64,000 nucleotides of DNA from JANQTF01 sp041741415 (GCA_041741415.1 JBGSKC010000035.1:186001-250000), one strand, 5' to 3'; shown: positions 8,303 through 19,052, counted from the first letter of the stretch. Notes: generated from the letters alone by a model not told the origin. A program made the numbers and translations.

Positions 8303-9415
8303 ATGACCCACGCCCTCCCTTCCATCCCTTACGTCGATCTTGGTGCTCAATTCGAGCCGCTGCGCCATGAGCTCATGGCTGCTGTGGAAGAGGTGCTGGC
8401 CTCGGGCCAGTTCATCCTGGGGCCGCAGGTGGCCGCTTTTGAACAGGCTTTTGCTGAGATGTCGGGAACCCGCTATGCCATCGGCGTTGCCAACGGGACT
8501 GATGCGCTCATCCTTCCCATGATCGCCCTCGGCATCGGCGCCGGCCATGAGGTCATCGTGCCGCCCAACTCCTACCTCGCCTCGGCTTCGTCGGTGGCGC
8601 TTGCTGGTGCCACACCCGTCTTCGCGGATGTGCTGCAGAATTACAACATAGATCCGCAGGAGGTCATCAAAAAAATCACCCCGCGCACCCGGGCCATCAT
8701 GGCTGTTCACCTCACGGGCCGCCCCGCCGACATGGATGCGCTGAAAAAAATTGCCGATGACCACGGTCTTCACCTCATCGAGGATGCAGCCCAGGCCGTT
8801 GGCGCCAAGTATGATGGCAAGCCCGTGGGTGGCTTCGGCACATTTGCCGGTTTTAGCCTGCACCCCCTCAAAAATCTCAACGCCGCTGGTGACGCCGGGG
8901 TCATCACCACCAACGACGAAGCCCTCTACGAGCATTTGCTCATGGCCCGCACCCACGGCCACCGCAACCGCAACGAATGTGCTTTCTGGAGCCTTAACTC
9001 CCGCCTCGACACCATCCAGGCTGCCATTTTGCTCGTCAAAATGAAGCACCTTGATACCTGGACACAGGCCCGCCGCCACAATGCCGCCATTTACCAGGAG
9101 CGCCTCGCCCGCCACGTGTGGGTGCCCACCGATGCAGCCAAAGAGTTTGGGGTGTATCACACCTTCATCATCCAAACCGACCGCCGCAACGCCCTTCAGC
9201 AACACCTGGCCAGCCACCAGATCGGCAGCGCCATTCACTATCCCATTCCGATTCACCTGCAGGAATCAGCGCAAAACCTCGGCTACCAGCGCGGTGACAT
9301 GCCCGTGACGGAGCGCCAGTGCGATACCATCCTCAGCCTCCCGGTGCATCATTTGCTCGAGGAAGACCAGGTCCATTATATCTGCGACGTGATTGACCGC
9401 TTTTTTCAGGCCTGA
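8303..9415 (+). CDS. DegT/DnrJ/EryC1/StrS sugar aminotransferase
   Basis: A 370-residue PLP-dependent aminotransferase of fold type I, the usual length. Visible signatures are the N-terminal substrate loop (YVDLGAQ), the PLP phosphate region NGTDAL (around 68-73), the PLP-binding Asp in HLIEDAAQAVGA, and the Schiff-base lysine Lys190 in SLHPLKNLNAAGD. The family transfers an amino group from glutamate to a keto-nucleotide-sugar. It is first in a three-gene run with a methyltransferase and an epimerase, which suggests synthesis of an amino sugar for LPS O-antigen or another surface glycan. The precise sugar cannot be read from sequence. Confidence 0.92.
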   Translation: MTHALPSIPYVDLGAQFEPLRHELMAAVEEVLASGQFILGPQVAAFEQAFAEMSGTRYAIGVANGTDALILPMIALGIGAGHEVIVPPNSYLASASSVALAGATPVFADVLQNYNIDPQEVIKKITPRTRAIMAVHLTGRPADMDALKKIADDHGLHLIEDAAQAVGAKYDGKPVGGFGTFAGFSLHPLKNLNAAGDAGVITTNDEALYEHLLMARTHGHRNRNECAFWSLNSRLDTIQAAILLVKMKHLDTWTQARRHNAAIYQERLARHVWVPTDAAKEFGVYHTFIIQTDRRNALQQHLASHQIGSAIHYPIPIHLQESAQNLGYQRGDMPVTERQCDTILSLPVHHLLEEDQVHYICDVIDRFFQA

Positions 9416-9449
9416 TCCCGGGCAGATTTTCTTGTTCAACCCAATTCTC

Positions 9450-10481
9450 ATGTCCCAAACCGCTTCCCATCATCCTTTTGTGCAGGAGTTTGAACGCACC
9501 CTTGCACGCGACAAAGCTTACATCCAGTCGTGGATGGTGTCCTGGGAATACCAGGAGCAGCGCCGCCGCAGGAAAAAAACCTATGAAAGCGGTCTCCCGC
9601 AGGATTTTTACCAGTTTCAGGGAAAGGAGGATTTGCAGGAGTGGGTGAACTGGAACATGAGCCTCCCGCAGCCGGATTATTTTCCAGACGACACCGCACG
9701 GCATTTGATCACGCTGGCTGCGCAGCGCGACCTTCCGTTGTTCCGGAAGGCGGGGGTGGAAGTGGACGAGCAGCAGTACAGCGAAGTGCTGGGCCGGGCC
9801 AATATGCAGGATTACCGGCTGGCGCATTTTTACCCGACCCCTGAGCGGCAGGAGCCATTCCGGGTAATGGATTTTGGCTCAGGCTTTGGCCGCCAGGCGA
9901 ATATCTGGACCCAGGCCAAGCCCGGAGTTTCTTTCCTCAGCATGGATGCCATCCCCAAGTCCTACTGCCTGCAGCGGTTTTATTACTCCCAGTTTGACCA
10001 TCCTTTCAAGGAGTACATGGCTGACCCGGAGAAGTTTACCGTTGACTTCAAGGAGGCCATTTACCATTTACCCACCTGGCGCTTCGACCTGGTTCCTGAC
10101 AACAGCCTTGACCTGATTTTGTGTATTCAGGTGTTGCCGGAGCTGAGCGGGAAGCTTGTCAAATACCTGATCGGGCAGTTTCACCGGGTGCTGAAGCCCG
10201 GCGGGGCGCTGCTTATCCGCGATGGTGCTTCCTGGCTTCGCACGGGTGGCGGCTTCGTGCTGGATCACCACCTCGCCCAGCATGGCTGGTCGCTGGAGTT
10301 CCGGCCTCATGTGATGGACCCGGCGGATATCCACGGCACCACCCGGATCTGGCGAAAGCAGGACCTGCAGGTGCTGGCCGCCAAACAGCTGACCCGCAAG
10401 GAGAGGCTGTCGCGGATGTACTTCCACTTCGACCAACTCTCCGGCGGCAGGCTGGGCAAACTCCTGCGTCGGTTCGCCTGA
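9450..10481 (+). CDS. Class I SAM-dependent methyltransferase
   Basis: A 343-residue protein from the ATG at 9450; the frame stays open upstream into the aminotransferase gene but without a better start. About 125 N-terminal residues (very basic around QRRRRKKTY) precede a Rossmann methyltransferase core: motif I VMDFGSGFGRQ (around residue 140), LDLILCIQVLPEL (around 225) and the motif-III-like FHRVLKPGGALLIRD (around 245). It sits 34 bp after the aminotransferase and 30 bp before the epimerase, so is probably co-transcribed. A sugar-methylating role fits the context; the substrate is unknown. Confidence 0.82.
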   Translation: MSQTASHHPFVQEFERTLARDKAYIQSWMVSWEYQEQRRRRKKTYESGLPQDFYQFQGKEDLQEWVNWNMSLPQPDYFPDDTARHLITLAAQRDLPLFRKAGVEVDEQQYSEVLGRANMQDYRLAHFYPTPERQEPFRVMDFGSGFGRQANIWTQAKPGVSFLSMDAIPKSYCLQRFYYSQFDHPFKEYMADPEKFTVDFKEAIYHLPTWRFDLVPDNSLDLILCIQVLPELSGKLVKYLIGQFHRVLKPGGALLIRDGASWLRTGGGFVLDHHLAQHGWSLEFRPHVMDPADIHGTTRIWRKQDLQVLAAKQLTRKERLSRMYFHFDQLSGGRLGKLLRRFA

Positions 10482-10511
10482 TTTGTGCTTCACCTTTTCT
10501 CCCCGTTTCCC

Positions 10512-11516
10512 ATGAAATCTCTCGTTACCGGCGGCGCCGGCTTCATTGGTTCCCACACCGTGGATGCACTTCTGGCCATGGGTCATGAGGTGGTGGTAAT
10601 CGACAACCTCTCCACAGGCCGCATTCAAAACCTCGACCACCTGAAAGGCCACGAGCGGCTCAGCGTTCACGTCGCCGACATAGCAGATGCAGCCAGCCTG
10701 GAGGGTCTCTTCGACGGCGTCGATTGGGTGTTTCACCTCGCCGCTCTCGCCGATATCGTGCCCTCCATCCAGATGCCCAGGGCCTACTACCAGTCCAATG
10801 TGGACGGCACTTTCAACGTACTGGAGGCCAGCCGTGCCGCCGGTGTGAAACGCCTGGTTTATGCTGCTTCCTCTTCCTGCTATGGCATTCCCGACAATTA
10901 CCCCACCCCAGAGGAAGCTGCGATTCGCCCCGAATATCCTTATGCCCTCACCAAATGGCTGGGAGAAGAACTTGTGATGCACTGGCATAAAATTTACGGA
11001 TTCCCCGCTACCTCCACCCGCTTTTTCAACGTGTATGGCCCCCGCTCCCGGACCAGCGGAACCTACGGAGCTGTTTTTGGCGTGTTTCTCGCCCAAAAGC
11101 TCAACGGGAAGCCTTATACCGTTGTGGGCGACGGCACCCAAACCCGGGATTTCACCTACGTTACCGACATTGCCAACGCCATCATCACAGCTGCAGGAAA
11201 CGAAGCTGCCATTGGCCAGGTGCTGAATGTGGGCTCCGGCGGAACCTACAGCGTGAACCGGCTCGTGGAACTGCTCGGCGGGGAGGTGACCTACATCCCG
11301 AAGCGTCCCGGCGAGCCTGACTGTACGTTTGCTGACACCGCCAAAATTAAGCGTCTGCTGGGTTGGGAACCGAAGGTGTCTTTCGAGGAAGGCGTGGCTT
11401 CCATGCTGCAGCACATCGACTACTGGCGCGAGGCTCCTTTGTGGGACCCAGGTTCCATTGCGGAGGCCACAAAAGACTGGTTCAAGTATCTGGGCAAGGA
11501 GCAGGACCGAGCGTAA
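10512..11516 (+). CDS. NAD-dependent sugar epimerase/dehydratase (extended SDR)
   Basis: A 334-residue extended short-chain dehydrogenase. It has the glycine motif TGGAGFIGSH at the N-terminus, NLSTG after the second strand, FHLAA (around 74), and the catalytic Tyr144-x3-Lys148 pair in YPYALTKW. Later signatures are RFFNVYGPR and the NVGSGG / WEPKVSFEEG regions. Such enzymes use NAD(P) to epimerise or dehydrate nucleotide-sugars, with UDP-glucose 4-epimerase the nearest well-known type. The ATG at 10512 is chosen since the glycine motif follows directly. It is last in the cassette; only 2 bp separate its stop from the convergent kinase gene. Confidence 0.9.
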   Translation: MKSLVTGGAGFIGSHTVDALLAMGHEVVVIDNLSTGRIQNLDHLKGHERLSVHVADIADAASLEGLFDGVDWVFHLAALADIVPSIQMPRAYYQSNVDGTFNVLEASRAAGVKRLVYAASSSCYGIPDNYPTPEEAAIRPEYPYALTKWLGEELVMHWHKIYGFPATSTRFFNVYGPRSRTSGTYGAVFGVFLAQKLNGKPYTVVGDGTQTRDFTYVTDIANAIITAAGNEAAIGQVLNVGSGGTYSVNRLVELLGGEVTYIPKRPGEPDCTFADTAKIKRLLGWEPKVSFEEGVASMLQHIDYWREAPLWDPGSIAEATKDWFKYLGKEQDRA

Positions 11517-11518
11517 CA

Positions 11519-13549
11519 CTAGGCTTGAGATGGGGCAGGCAGGATAAGTGTGACGGTTGTGCCATGGCCCGGTTCGCTCTCAATGCGGATGTCGCCGTTG
11601 TGGAGTTTCACGATGCCAAGGCTGATAGACAAACCCAGCCCAGTGCCTTCGCCGACTTGTTTGGTGGTGAAAAACGGATCGAAGATTTTCTGGCGAATCT
11701 CTTCAGGGATGCCTGCCCCGGTATCCTGAATCTGGATTTCTACCAGCTTGCCAGGGGTTTGGCGTGTCCGGATTCTCAGCCAGCCACCGCCCGGCATGGC
11801 CTGGATGGCGTTGGAAAAGAGGTTCATGAACACTTGATTCATTTTCCCCGGAAACCCTTCCAAGGGAGGAAGTTTGCCATAGTCGCGAATGACCTCAATA
11901 GAATTCAGCTGGTTTTTCAGCAGGGCCAGCGTTGAATCGATGCCTTGGTGCAGGTCAAAGACTTGTGGTGCGCCGCCATCCATGCGGGCAAAAGTGCGCA
12001 GGCCCTGCACAATTTCGGTGGTGCGGGTTGCGCCTTCTTCGATCCCGTTCAGCAATTCTCTGATTTCGGTACGGATATCTGCTGACTGCAGGGCTTTGCT
12101 TTTGTCAAGCGCAGGGCGAAGTTGTTGCTCCAGTCCGGCCTCCACAGCGGTTTGTTCATACAACTGGAGGAGGTCCATGACTTCCTGAACATCTTCCCGC
12201 AGCGGATGGAGGTTTCCGGAAATGAAATTGACCGGGTTGTTGATTTCGTGGGCAATTCCTGCTGTGAGCTGGCCGAGGGAGGCCATTTTTTCGGCTTCCA
12301 CGAGCTTGAGTTGGGTGGACTTGAGCGCTTCGTGTGTCTGGTTGAGATCCTGGTAAGTTTGGGAGAGAACGTGGTGGGCCTTTCGTTTGGTGAAAAAGAG
12401 ATATGTGATCAGCCCGGCGATGGCTACAATGAGGAAGGTTGCCAGGAGAAGGAAGTTTCGGGTTCTGGCTGATTCCCTGATTTTTTGTTCCTGGATTTTT
12501 TGCTGCTGGGTGAGGAGTTCAATTTCCTGGAGCTGGGTTTCGATAAAATGGGCTGTGGCTGCGGAGTCGAGCTGGCGCTGGCGCTGGAGCCTGGACAAGC
12601 GTTCCTGCAATTCGTTGGCTTTGCGCAGGCTTTCGATGGATTCTTCCACTCTCCCGCTTCGCAGCAGAGCTTCGGCTTCCTGCAGGTAGTTTTGGCGGGC
12701 TTGCTGGGTTCGGGCCTCTTCGGCAGCGAATTGCTGCTCCTGTTTTTCTGTGGCTTCCACCAGGTCTCTGAGATCGCCAAGGGCATTTGGGCTTGAGCTG
12801 CCGCCTGGAATGGCGTTATCGCGGGCCGACTGGCTCATTTGCTTATAGCGATTTGATTCTGCGGTGTTACCGAGCCGGAGGTACAGCGTTGAAATTTCAG
12901 CACAGGTGGTGCGATAGGCCATCGTATCGCGGCTGCTGAGGTAATAGGGCAGCGTTTGCTGATACAGTTCGATGGATTTGGCAAACTCTCCCCTGCGCTG
13001 GGCTTGCCTGGCCTGCCATTCCAGCACAGAGAGAGTCGCGTCTTCAGCTGCTACCTTTACCTCTTCATTCATCCTGCCCTCCTCGACCATTGTTTCAAGG
13101 TCATCCACGAGTTGTCTTCCGAATTTGGAAAACCGGGAATTCAGGTCTTCGGGGTCGCGCCCAAGGGTATTGAGTTTACTTTGAGATAGCTCAGCCAGAA
13201 CAGGATCTTCGATGGCTTCGGCCAGTTGGAAGCCCTGGCGATAATAGCGTGTGGCTTTGCGGGCGTTGTTTTCAGAGCGAAATGCGTCGCCAAGGATCAG
13301 GTAGGCGCGAATTTCCTGTTGAGAAACAGCCCGGAGATTGATTCCCGGCTCGATCGATTCTTTCAGGGAAAGTGCATAAGTAATGGCTTGAGAAGCCAGC
13401 TCGGCACTTCGCGTAGAAGAAGTGGCAGCTGCAGCTTCGGCCCGCTGGTTCAATTCGCGAAGACGATCCAATCCCTCAGACTGGCCTTTAAGACCGGAAC
13501 AGGAAAGAATGGAAACGCCCAGCAGGAGCCATTTGAGGTAACATTTCAT
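11519..13549 (-). CDS. Sensor histidine kinase with periplasmic TPR region
   Basis: About 676 residues from the ATG at 13549 (an ATG four codons earlier is possible). A signal-like N-terminus (MKCYLKWLLLGVSILSCSG) leads into about 340 residues of helical, TPR-type and coiled-coil sequence, one membrane helix (residues about 365-388) and a cytoplasmic kinase. The H box is AGIAHEINNPVNF (around 436), the N box NLFSNAIQAMPGGG (around 577), then DTGAGIP, FDPFFTTK and GTGLGLSIS. No receiver domain or response-regulator gene lies nearby, so its partner is elsewhere. The TPR-plus-histidine-kinase layout is common in Bacteroidota. Confidence 0.9.
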   Translation of the reverse strand: MKCYLKWLLLGVSILSCSGLKGQSEGLDRLRELNQRAEAAAATSSTRSAELASQAITYALSLKESIEPGINLRAVSQQEIRAYLILGDAFRSENNARKATRYYRQGFQLAEAIEDPVLAELSQSKLNTLGRDPEDLNSRFSKFGRQLVDDLETMVEEGRMNEEVKVAAEDATLSVLEWQARQAQRRGEFAKSIELYQQTLPYYLSSRDTMAYRTTCAEISTLYLRLGNTAESNRYKQMSQSARDNAIPGGSSSPNALGDLRDLVEATEKQEQQFAAEEARTQQARQNYLQEAEALLRSGRVEESIESLRKANELQERLSRLQRQRQLDSAATAHFIETQLQEIELLTQQQKIQEQKIRESARTRNFLLLATFLIVAIAGLITYLFFTKRKAHHVLSQTYQDLNQTHEALKSTQLKLVEAEKMASLGQLTAGIAHEINNPVNFISGNLHPLREDVQEVMDLLQLYEQTAVEAGLEQQLRPALDKSKALQSADIRTEIRELLNGIEEGATRTTEIVQGLRTFARMDGGAPQVFDLHQGIDSTLALLKNQLNSIEVIRDYGKLPPLEGFPGKMNQVFMNLFSNAIQAMPGGGWLRIRTRQTPGKLVEIQIQDTGAGIPEEIRQKIFDPFFTTKQVGEGTGLGLSISLGIVKLHNGDIRIESEPGHGTTVTLILPAPSQA

Positions 13550-13649
13550 TTCTGCCTGCATCACATTCCACGAAAGATACAACAGGTTCCTTCGGCTCGA
13601 ATGACTAACAGACAGATTGTTTGGGGGTTCCGATGCACGGAGCTGGGTA

Positions 13650-14096
13650 TTACCATTCATCCAGCGGAACTTCTTCCACCCAGTCGCCTTGATCGTTTTG
13701 ATGGCTTTTGTTGGCAGGAGGCGTTTGGCCTACCTCGTTTTTCGAAGACCCGTTGCGTTGATATTGTGCATCTCCATAGCCTAGTATGGGCCAGAAAATA
13801 AATCCAAGCAATGCCAGCCCAATACCGAAACCGCTGCTCTGCCCAAAGGAGTGGGCAATTCGTATGCTTAATCCAACGAGGAAGAACAGGTTGACAAACG
13901 GAATCAGGAGCAACAACATGCTCCAGCCACTCATTCCGGCGATTTTCACCATTTGGTACACGTTCCAAAACGGAATCAGCGCGTACCAGCCTGGCCTGTC
14001 TGCTTTTTCAAATACGCGCCAGCAGGCACCCAGCACAAACAGGGCAAACCCCGTGATCAAGAGGAGCATGAAAGTACCAATCAGACCTACAGCCAT
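13650..14096 (-). CDS. DUF5684-type integral membrane protein
   Basis: A 148-residue protein from the ATG at 14096; a GTG at 14147 would add 17 residues and cannot be excluded. It has a first helix (LIGTFMLLLITGFALFVLG), the loop WRVFEKADRPGWYALIPFWNVYQMVKIAG, then two more helices and SFGQSSGFGIGLALLGFIFWPILGYGDAQYQ. The aromatic PGW...IPFWN loop and the terminal GYGDAQY are typical of the DUF5684 family, whose function is unknown. A hydrophilic acidic tail follows. It lies 100 bp upstream of the histidine-kinase gene on the same strand. Confidence 0.75.
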   Translation of the reverse strand: MAVGLIGTFMLLLITGFALFVLGACWRVFEKADRPGWYALIPFWNVYQMVKIAGMSGWSMLLLLIPFVNLFFLVGLSIRIAHSFGQSSGFGIGLALLGFIFWPILGYGDAQYQRNGSSKNEVGQTPPANKSHQNDQGDWVEEVPLDEW

Positions 14097-14208
14097 GGCG
14101 GAATTGAAATAGAGGTGAAAAGGAAGATTGAACAGGCTGATTAACACGCCAGTCCGTTTGCATTTTCCCTACGAAGGACCAAGCACTTGGTTATGCAGTT
14201 GGAAGGAA

Positions 14209-15711
<1,503 letters not shown>

Positions 15712-15753
15712 GATGAAAATTCTTGGATGGAAAGTGGTTGGGGGAGCGGATAA

Positions 15754-15785
15754 CGAATGTAGGAAAGGAAGGGGGGGCAAGCAAA
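15754..15785 (-). promoter_or_regulatory. Predicted promoter of glpK
   Basis: On the minus strand a TTTG (complement of 15782-15785) is followed by 20 nt and TACATTCG (complement of 15754-15761). This matches the Bacteroidota TTTG / TAnnTTTG layout with one mismatch, 43 bp before the glpK start. Confidence 0.6.
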
Positions 15786-15879
15786 TGGAGAAAAGGAGGG
15801 GCCGGGAAGGGCCTGCTGGTTAGAGAAAATGCAGGGAAGGGGGAGTCCTCAAAAGGGTGAGAAGAAGGCTAAAAATGAA

Positions 15880-15897
15880 GTTCAAAAATTTTTGAAC
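15880..15897. promoter_or_regulatory. Perfect 18-bp palindrome, likely regulator operator
   Basis: GTTCAAAAATTTTTGAAC is a perfect 18-bp palindrome centred 67 bp upstream of the GbsR/MarR-type regulator gene, with a further TGAACC half-site-like repeat beside it (15893-15898 and 15902-15907). Dimeric winged-helix regulators of this class bind such palindromes, so it is a good candidate autoregulatory operator for the regulator and efflux operon. Confidence 0.6.
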
Positions 15898-15955
15898 CTC
15901 CTGAACCCAGACGACCTTTGTGGCGTTGAAGGGGCGTTGCAAGTAAAAGGTATTC

Positions 15956-16423
15956 ATGAACGAATTGATTCTCGACGAAGAGCGCGGCCAGTTGATAGAG
16001 CAAATCGCCTTGTTCAATGAACAACAAGGCATGCAGCCGTCGGCAGCGAGGGTGCTGGGTTTGTTTTTGGTGTCAAACAAGGACATTCTCACTTTCGAAG
16101 AGATCAAGACGGGGTTGAACTTCAGCAAAAGTGCAGTGAGCCAATCGCTCAGCTTGCTGGTATCGATGCGGCAGGTGGAGCCAATCACCCTGCCCGGCGA
16201 CCGGCGTCGATACTTCCGGCTACGGCTTGATGGATGGCGTTTTCACATTGAAAAAGCCGTCGAGGGAGCCCTTGACTACAGCGTTGTGCTGCGGAAGGTG
16301 ATGCAGCTGCGCTCAGACGAAGATTCAACCATGACCCGCAGCCTCACGGAGCTGATCGCTCTGCTGGAGCTGCTGCACCAAACGCTCCGCGACACTGTCA
16401 AAAAATGGCAGGAATCCCATTAA
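15956..16423 (+). CDS. GbsR/MarR-family transcriptional regulator
   Basis: A 155-residue winged-helix regulator. An N-terminal helix precedes the HTH at residues about 30-75 (SAARVLGLFLVSNKDILTFEEIKTGLNFSKSAVSQSLSLL), then the wing (VEPITLPGDRRRYFRL) and a C-terminal helical dimerisation part. This layout matches the GbsR-like branch of MarR regulators. An AAAAGG ribosome-binding sequence lies 5 bp before the ATG. It is followed 71 bp later by tolC, adaptor and RND pump genes in the same direction, and an upstream palindrome suits autoregulation, so I infer that it controls the pump. The inducing ligand is unknown. Confidence 0.88.
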   Translation: MNELILDEERGQLIEQIALFNEQQGMQPSAARVLGLFLVSNKDILTFEEIKTGLNFSKSAVSQSLSLLVSMRQVEPITLPGDRRRYFRLRLDGWRFHIEKAVEGALDYSVVLRKVMQLRSDEDSTMTRSLTELIALLELLHQTLRDTVKKWQESH

Positions 16424-16494
16424 TTACTGCTTTCTCAACTCGCGATATTTCAATCTGTCCTTGGCTTCCAACGGCCCGTTAACCCTATCTTTTT

Positions 16495-17847
16495 ATGAGA
16501 GGTTTGTATCAAACCGCCTTAGTAATTCTGGCAGTGATGCTTCCGTGGATGGAGGCTGCAGCCCAGCAAACCTCCCCGCTTGGGCTGGATGAGTGCATCC
16601 GGCTCGGCCTGAGCAACAATCTTCAGGTGGCACAAGCCGACCTGGACATTGAGAGGAGCCGCCAGTTTGCGCGCGAGCAAGTGGCCAGCGCCTACCCGCA
16701 AGTGAACATCTCCTCCCAGTTCACAGACAACCTTCGCCTGGCCCAGGTCATTCTTCCCGGCGAAATTTTTGGCCAGCCTGGCACCTTCCTTCCCGTTCAG
16801 TTTGGTGTGAAATACACCATCAACAACACCGCCCAGCTTACCCAGGTAGTATTCAACCAATCTGTGTTTACAGGCTTGAAGGCGGCGGATGAATCGGTGG
16901 ATGTGAGCGTGCTCGCAGCCCAGAGAACTCGTGAGCAAGTAGCCTACGAGATTGCAGCTCTTTACTATTCTGCCCAGATCAACCAGGTTCAGAAGCGGAT
17001 TGTGGAGGCCAACCTCAACCAGCTCGACTCCCTGATGCAGATCACGGAGCTGACGGTGCAAGCAGGAACCGGCATGGCCATCGATGTGAACCGCCTGAAG
17101 GTAAACAAAACCAACCTGCTCACCCAGCGCGCCAACCTGGAGCAGGCTTTTGATCAGCAGGTTAATTTGCTGCGTCTGCAAATGGGGCTGGCTCCGGATG
17201 CTCCGCTCGCTATTTCGGAAGAAGTGGGGGTGGAATCCTGGATGATGGAGGCCATGGCTGACCCCGACCCGCTGCGAAGCACAGAAATTCAATTGCTCGA
17301 CAAGCAAATCACGATGAACGAGTACAACGTTCGGATCATTCGGCAGAGCCACGTTCCGACCCTGGCAGTATTTGCCAACGGCTCGTTACAGGCCCAGAGC
17401 AATGAGTTCAATTTTTGGGAAAACACCGATGAAAAATGGTTCAGCGCAGTGGCTATTGGGGCGAGCCTCAACATCCCTGTGTTCGACGGTTTTCGCCGGT
17501 CTTCCCAGCTTCGCCAGGCCGAGATTGACTTGCTTAAAGCACAGCAACAAGCTGGTAACGCCCGCGACGCCTACTCAATTCAATTTGACAACGCCGACGC
17601 AAGGCTGACCACATCGCGTGCCGCCACAAAAGCACAGCAAGACAACCGCCAACTGGCTGAGGAAGTGTATCAGCTCACCCGCTTTCGCTATCAGCAGGGG
17701 GTCGCTCCGCTTTCTGATGTCTTGAATGCCGAGACAGCCATGAAAGAAGCCCAAACCAACTACCTCTCCTCACTGGTGCAACAGCAGCTTTCCTGGCTGG
17801 AGTGGATGCGCTTCAGTGGTAACATTGAGCGAATGACCCGCCTCTAG
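16495..17847 (+). CDS. TolC-family outer-membrane efflux protein
   Basis: A 450-residue protein with a signal peptide (to about residue 23, AAAQQ) and the duplicated outer-membrane efflux protein architecture. The first repeat begins LGLDECIRLGLSNNLQVAQADLDIERSR; the second half has AIGASLNIPVFDGFRRSSQLRQAEIDLLKAQQQ and later LTRFRYQQGVAPLSDVLNAETAMKEAQTNYL. These are long coiled-coil helices forming the periplasmic tunnel plus a small outer-membrane barrel. It supplies the exit duct for the pump encoded downstream. The short gap to the regulator gene suggests one transcript. Confidence 0.93.
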   Translation: MRGLYQTALVILAVMLPWMEAAAQQTSPLGLDECIRLGLSNNLQVAQADLDIERSRQFAREQVASAYPQVNISSQFTDNLRLAQVILPGEIFGQPGTFLPVQFGVKYTINNTAQLTQVVFNQSVFTGLKAADESVDVSVLAAQRTREQVAYEIAALYYSAQINQVQKRIVEANLNQLDSLMQITELTVQAGTGMAIDVNRLKVNKTNLLTQRANLEQAFDQQVNLLRLQMGLAPDAPLAISEEVGVESWMMEAMADPDPLRSTEIQLLDKQITMNEYNVRIIRQSHVPTLAVFANGSLQAQSNEFNFWENTDEKWFSAVAIGASLNIPVFDGFRRSSQLRQAEIDLLKAQQQAGNARDAYSIQFDNADARLTTSRAATKAQQDNRQLAEEVYQLTRFRYQQGVAPLSDVLNAETAMKEAQTNYLSSLVQQQLSWLEWMRFSGNIERMTRL

Positions 17848-17956
17848 TCTCTCCTGTTTGACGCCTGGTCCGGGCCCAGGTTAACCCCGGTGCCATTCAC
17901 CAGTACCCAATTCCCTTCCGATCAACCATTTCTCACCACCCAGCCTTTCAACGATT

Positions 17957-19018
17957 ATGTGGAAAAGAATTGCCATTGTGGCTGCGATTCTGGGCCTGCT
18001 TGCCCTCGTCGTGTTTCAATTGAGTGCCAACAAAAAAGTCATGGAATCCAATGTGGCGCAGGCTGCAATCAGAAACGACTCCATGGCCGTAACTGCCCTG
18101 ACGGTTTCCTCCAGCAGCCTGAGCCGCGATTTTCGCGCCATCGGCAAGTTTGAGCCAGTGCGCGAAGTGCAGGTCATGGCCGAAACACAGGGAACTGTGG
18201 TTAGTCTGCCCATTCGTGAGGGCGGTTCAGTTCGCCAGGGAGCGCTTCTGGCGAAGCTCGATGCTGAAAGCCTCGAAGTTGACCTTGGCATTACCAAAGA
18301 ATCTCTGTCCAAAGCCAAATCCGACCTGGCCCGGTACGAAACCCTCGCTGCTGGCGGAGCCGCTCCTGCTGCCCAGCTCGACGATCTGCGTCTGGCCGTC
18401 AAGAATTACGAGGCCCGCATCAGGAGCCTGGAGATTGCTTTGTCAAAAAGTACCATCGAAGCGCCGATCGGCGGCTTCGTGAACACCCTCAACATTGAGC
18501 GGGGCAGCACCCTGATGCCCGGCGCGCCGGTAGCCACCATTGTGGACATTTCCAGTGTGGAACTGATGGTGCAACTCTCCGAAGCAGAAGTGCAGGCTGT
18601 GAGAGTCGGGCAATCTGTGGAGGTGTCGGCAGATCTGATTCCCGGCAGCAAACTGAACGGAAAAGTGACCTACATCGGGGCGAAGGCCGACAATGCCGGG
18701 AAATTTCCGGTGAGGGTTCAGGTTTCGAACAACGGCAAGGACTTGATCCGTGCTGGTATGGCAGGAAATGCAATCTTCCAATTTGCCCAGGCATATGAAG
18801 GGCTGTTCATTCCCCGCCAGGCCGTTCGGGGAAGTTTGCTCAACCCACAAGTGTTCGTGATTGGCGACGACCAGGTCATTCGCCTGGTAAGCATCAAGGC
18901 TGGCGTTGAAACCGGCGGTCAGGTGCTCGTGCTGGAAGGCCTCAAGGCTGGCGACCGTATTGTTGCGGCAGTGTCTGAAAATCTGGTGGAAGGTGCCAAT
19001 GTGCTGATCATTCAATAA
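17957..19018 (+). CDS. Efflux RND periplasmic adaptor (membrane fusion protein)
   Basis: A 353-residue HlyD/AcrA-type adaptor. A signal-anchor helix (RIAIVAAILGLLALVVFQLSA) is followed by the split lipoyl (barrel-sandwich) domain: VMAETQGTVVSLPIREGGSVRQGALLAKLD and, after the alpha-hairpin (KESLSKAKSDLARYETLA), APIGGFVNTLNIERGSTLMPGAPVATIVD. A beta-barrel and membrane-proximal domain follow (ending IVAAVSENLVEGANVLII). It bridges the inner-membrane pump to the TolC-like channel. It lies between the tolC and pump genes, 34 bp before the latter. Confidence 0.93.
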   Translation: MWKRIAIVAAILGLLALVVFQLSANKKVMESNVAQAAIRNDSMAVTALTVSSSSLSRDFRAIGKFEPVREVQVMAETQGTVVSLPIREGGSVRQGALLAKLDAESLEVDLGITKESLSKAKSDLARYETLAAGGAAPAAQLDDLRLAVKNYEARIRSLEIALSKSTIEAPIGGFVNTLNIERGSTLMPGAPVATIVDISSVELMVQLSEAEVQAVRVGQSVEVSADLIPGSKLNGKVTYIGAKADNAGKFPVRVQVSNNGKDLIRAGMAGNAIFQFAQAYEGLFIPRQAVRGSLLNPQVFVIGDDQVIRLVSIKAGVETGGQVLVLEGLKAGDRIVAAVSENLVEGANVLIIQ

Positions 19019-19052
19019 ACCCCGGTTTGCCGGGCAACCAACCATTTCTAGT

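Noticed and set aside
8186..9256. 356-residue minus-strand frame opposite the aminotransferase
   Set aside because: Antisense shadow of a confidently assigned DegT-family gene.
10068..11519. 483-residue minus-strand frame opposite the epimerase
   Set aside because: The plus strand encodes a clear SDR enzyme here; the antisense frame has no recognisable motif.
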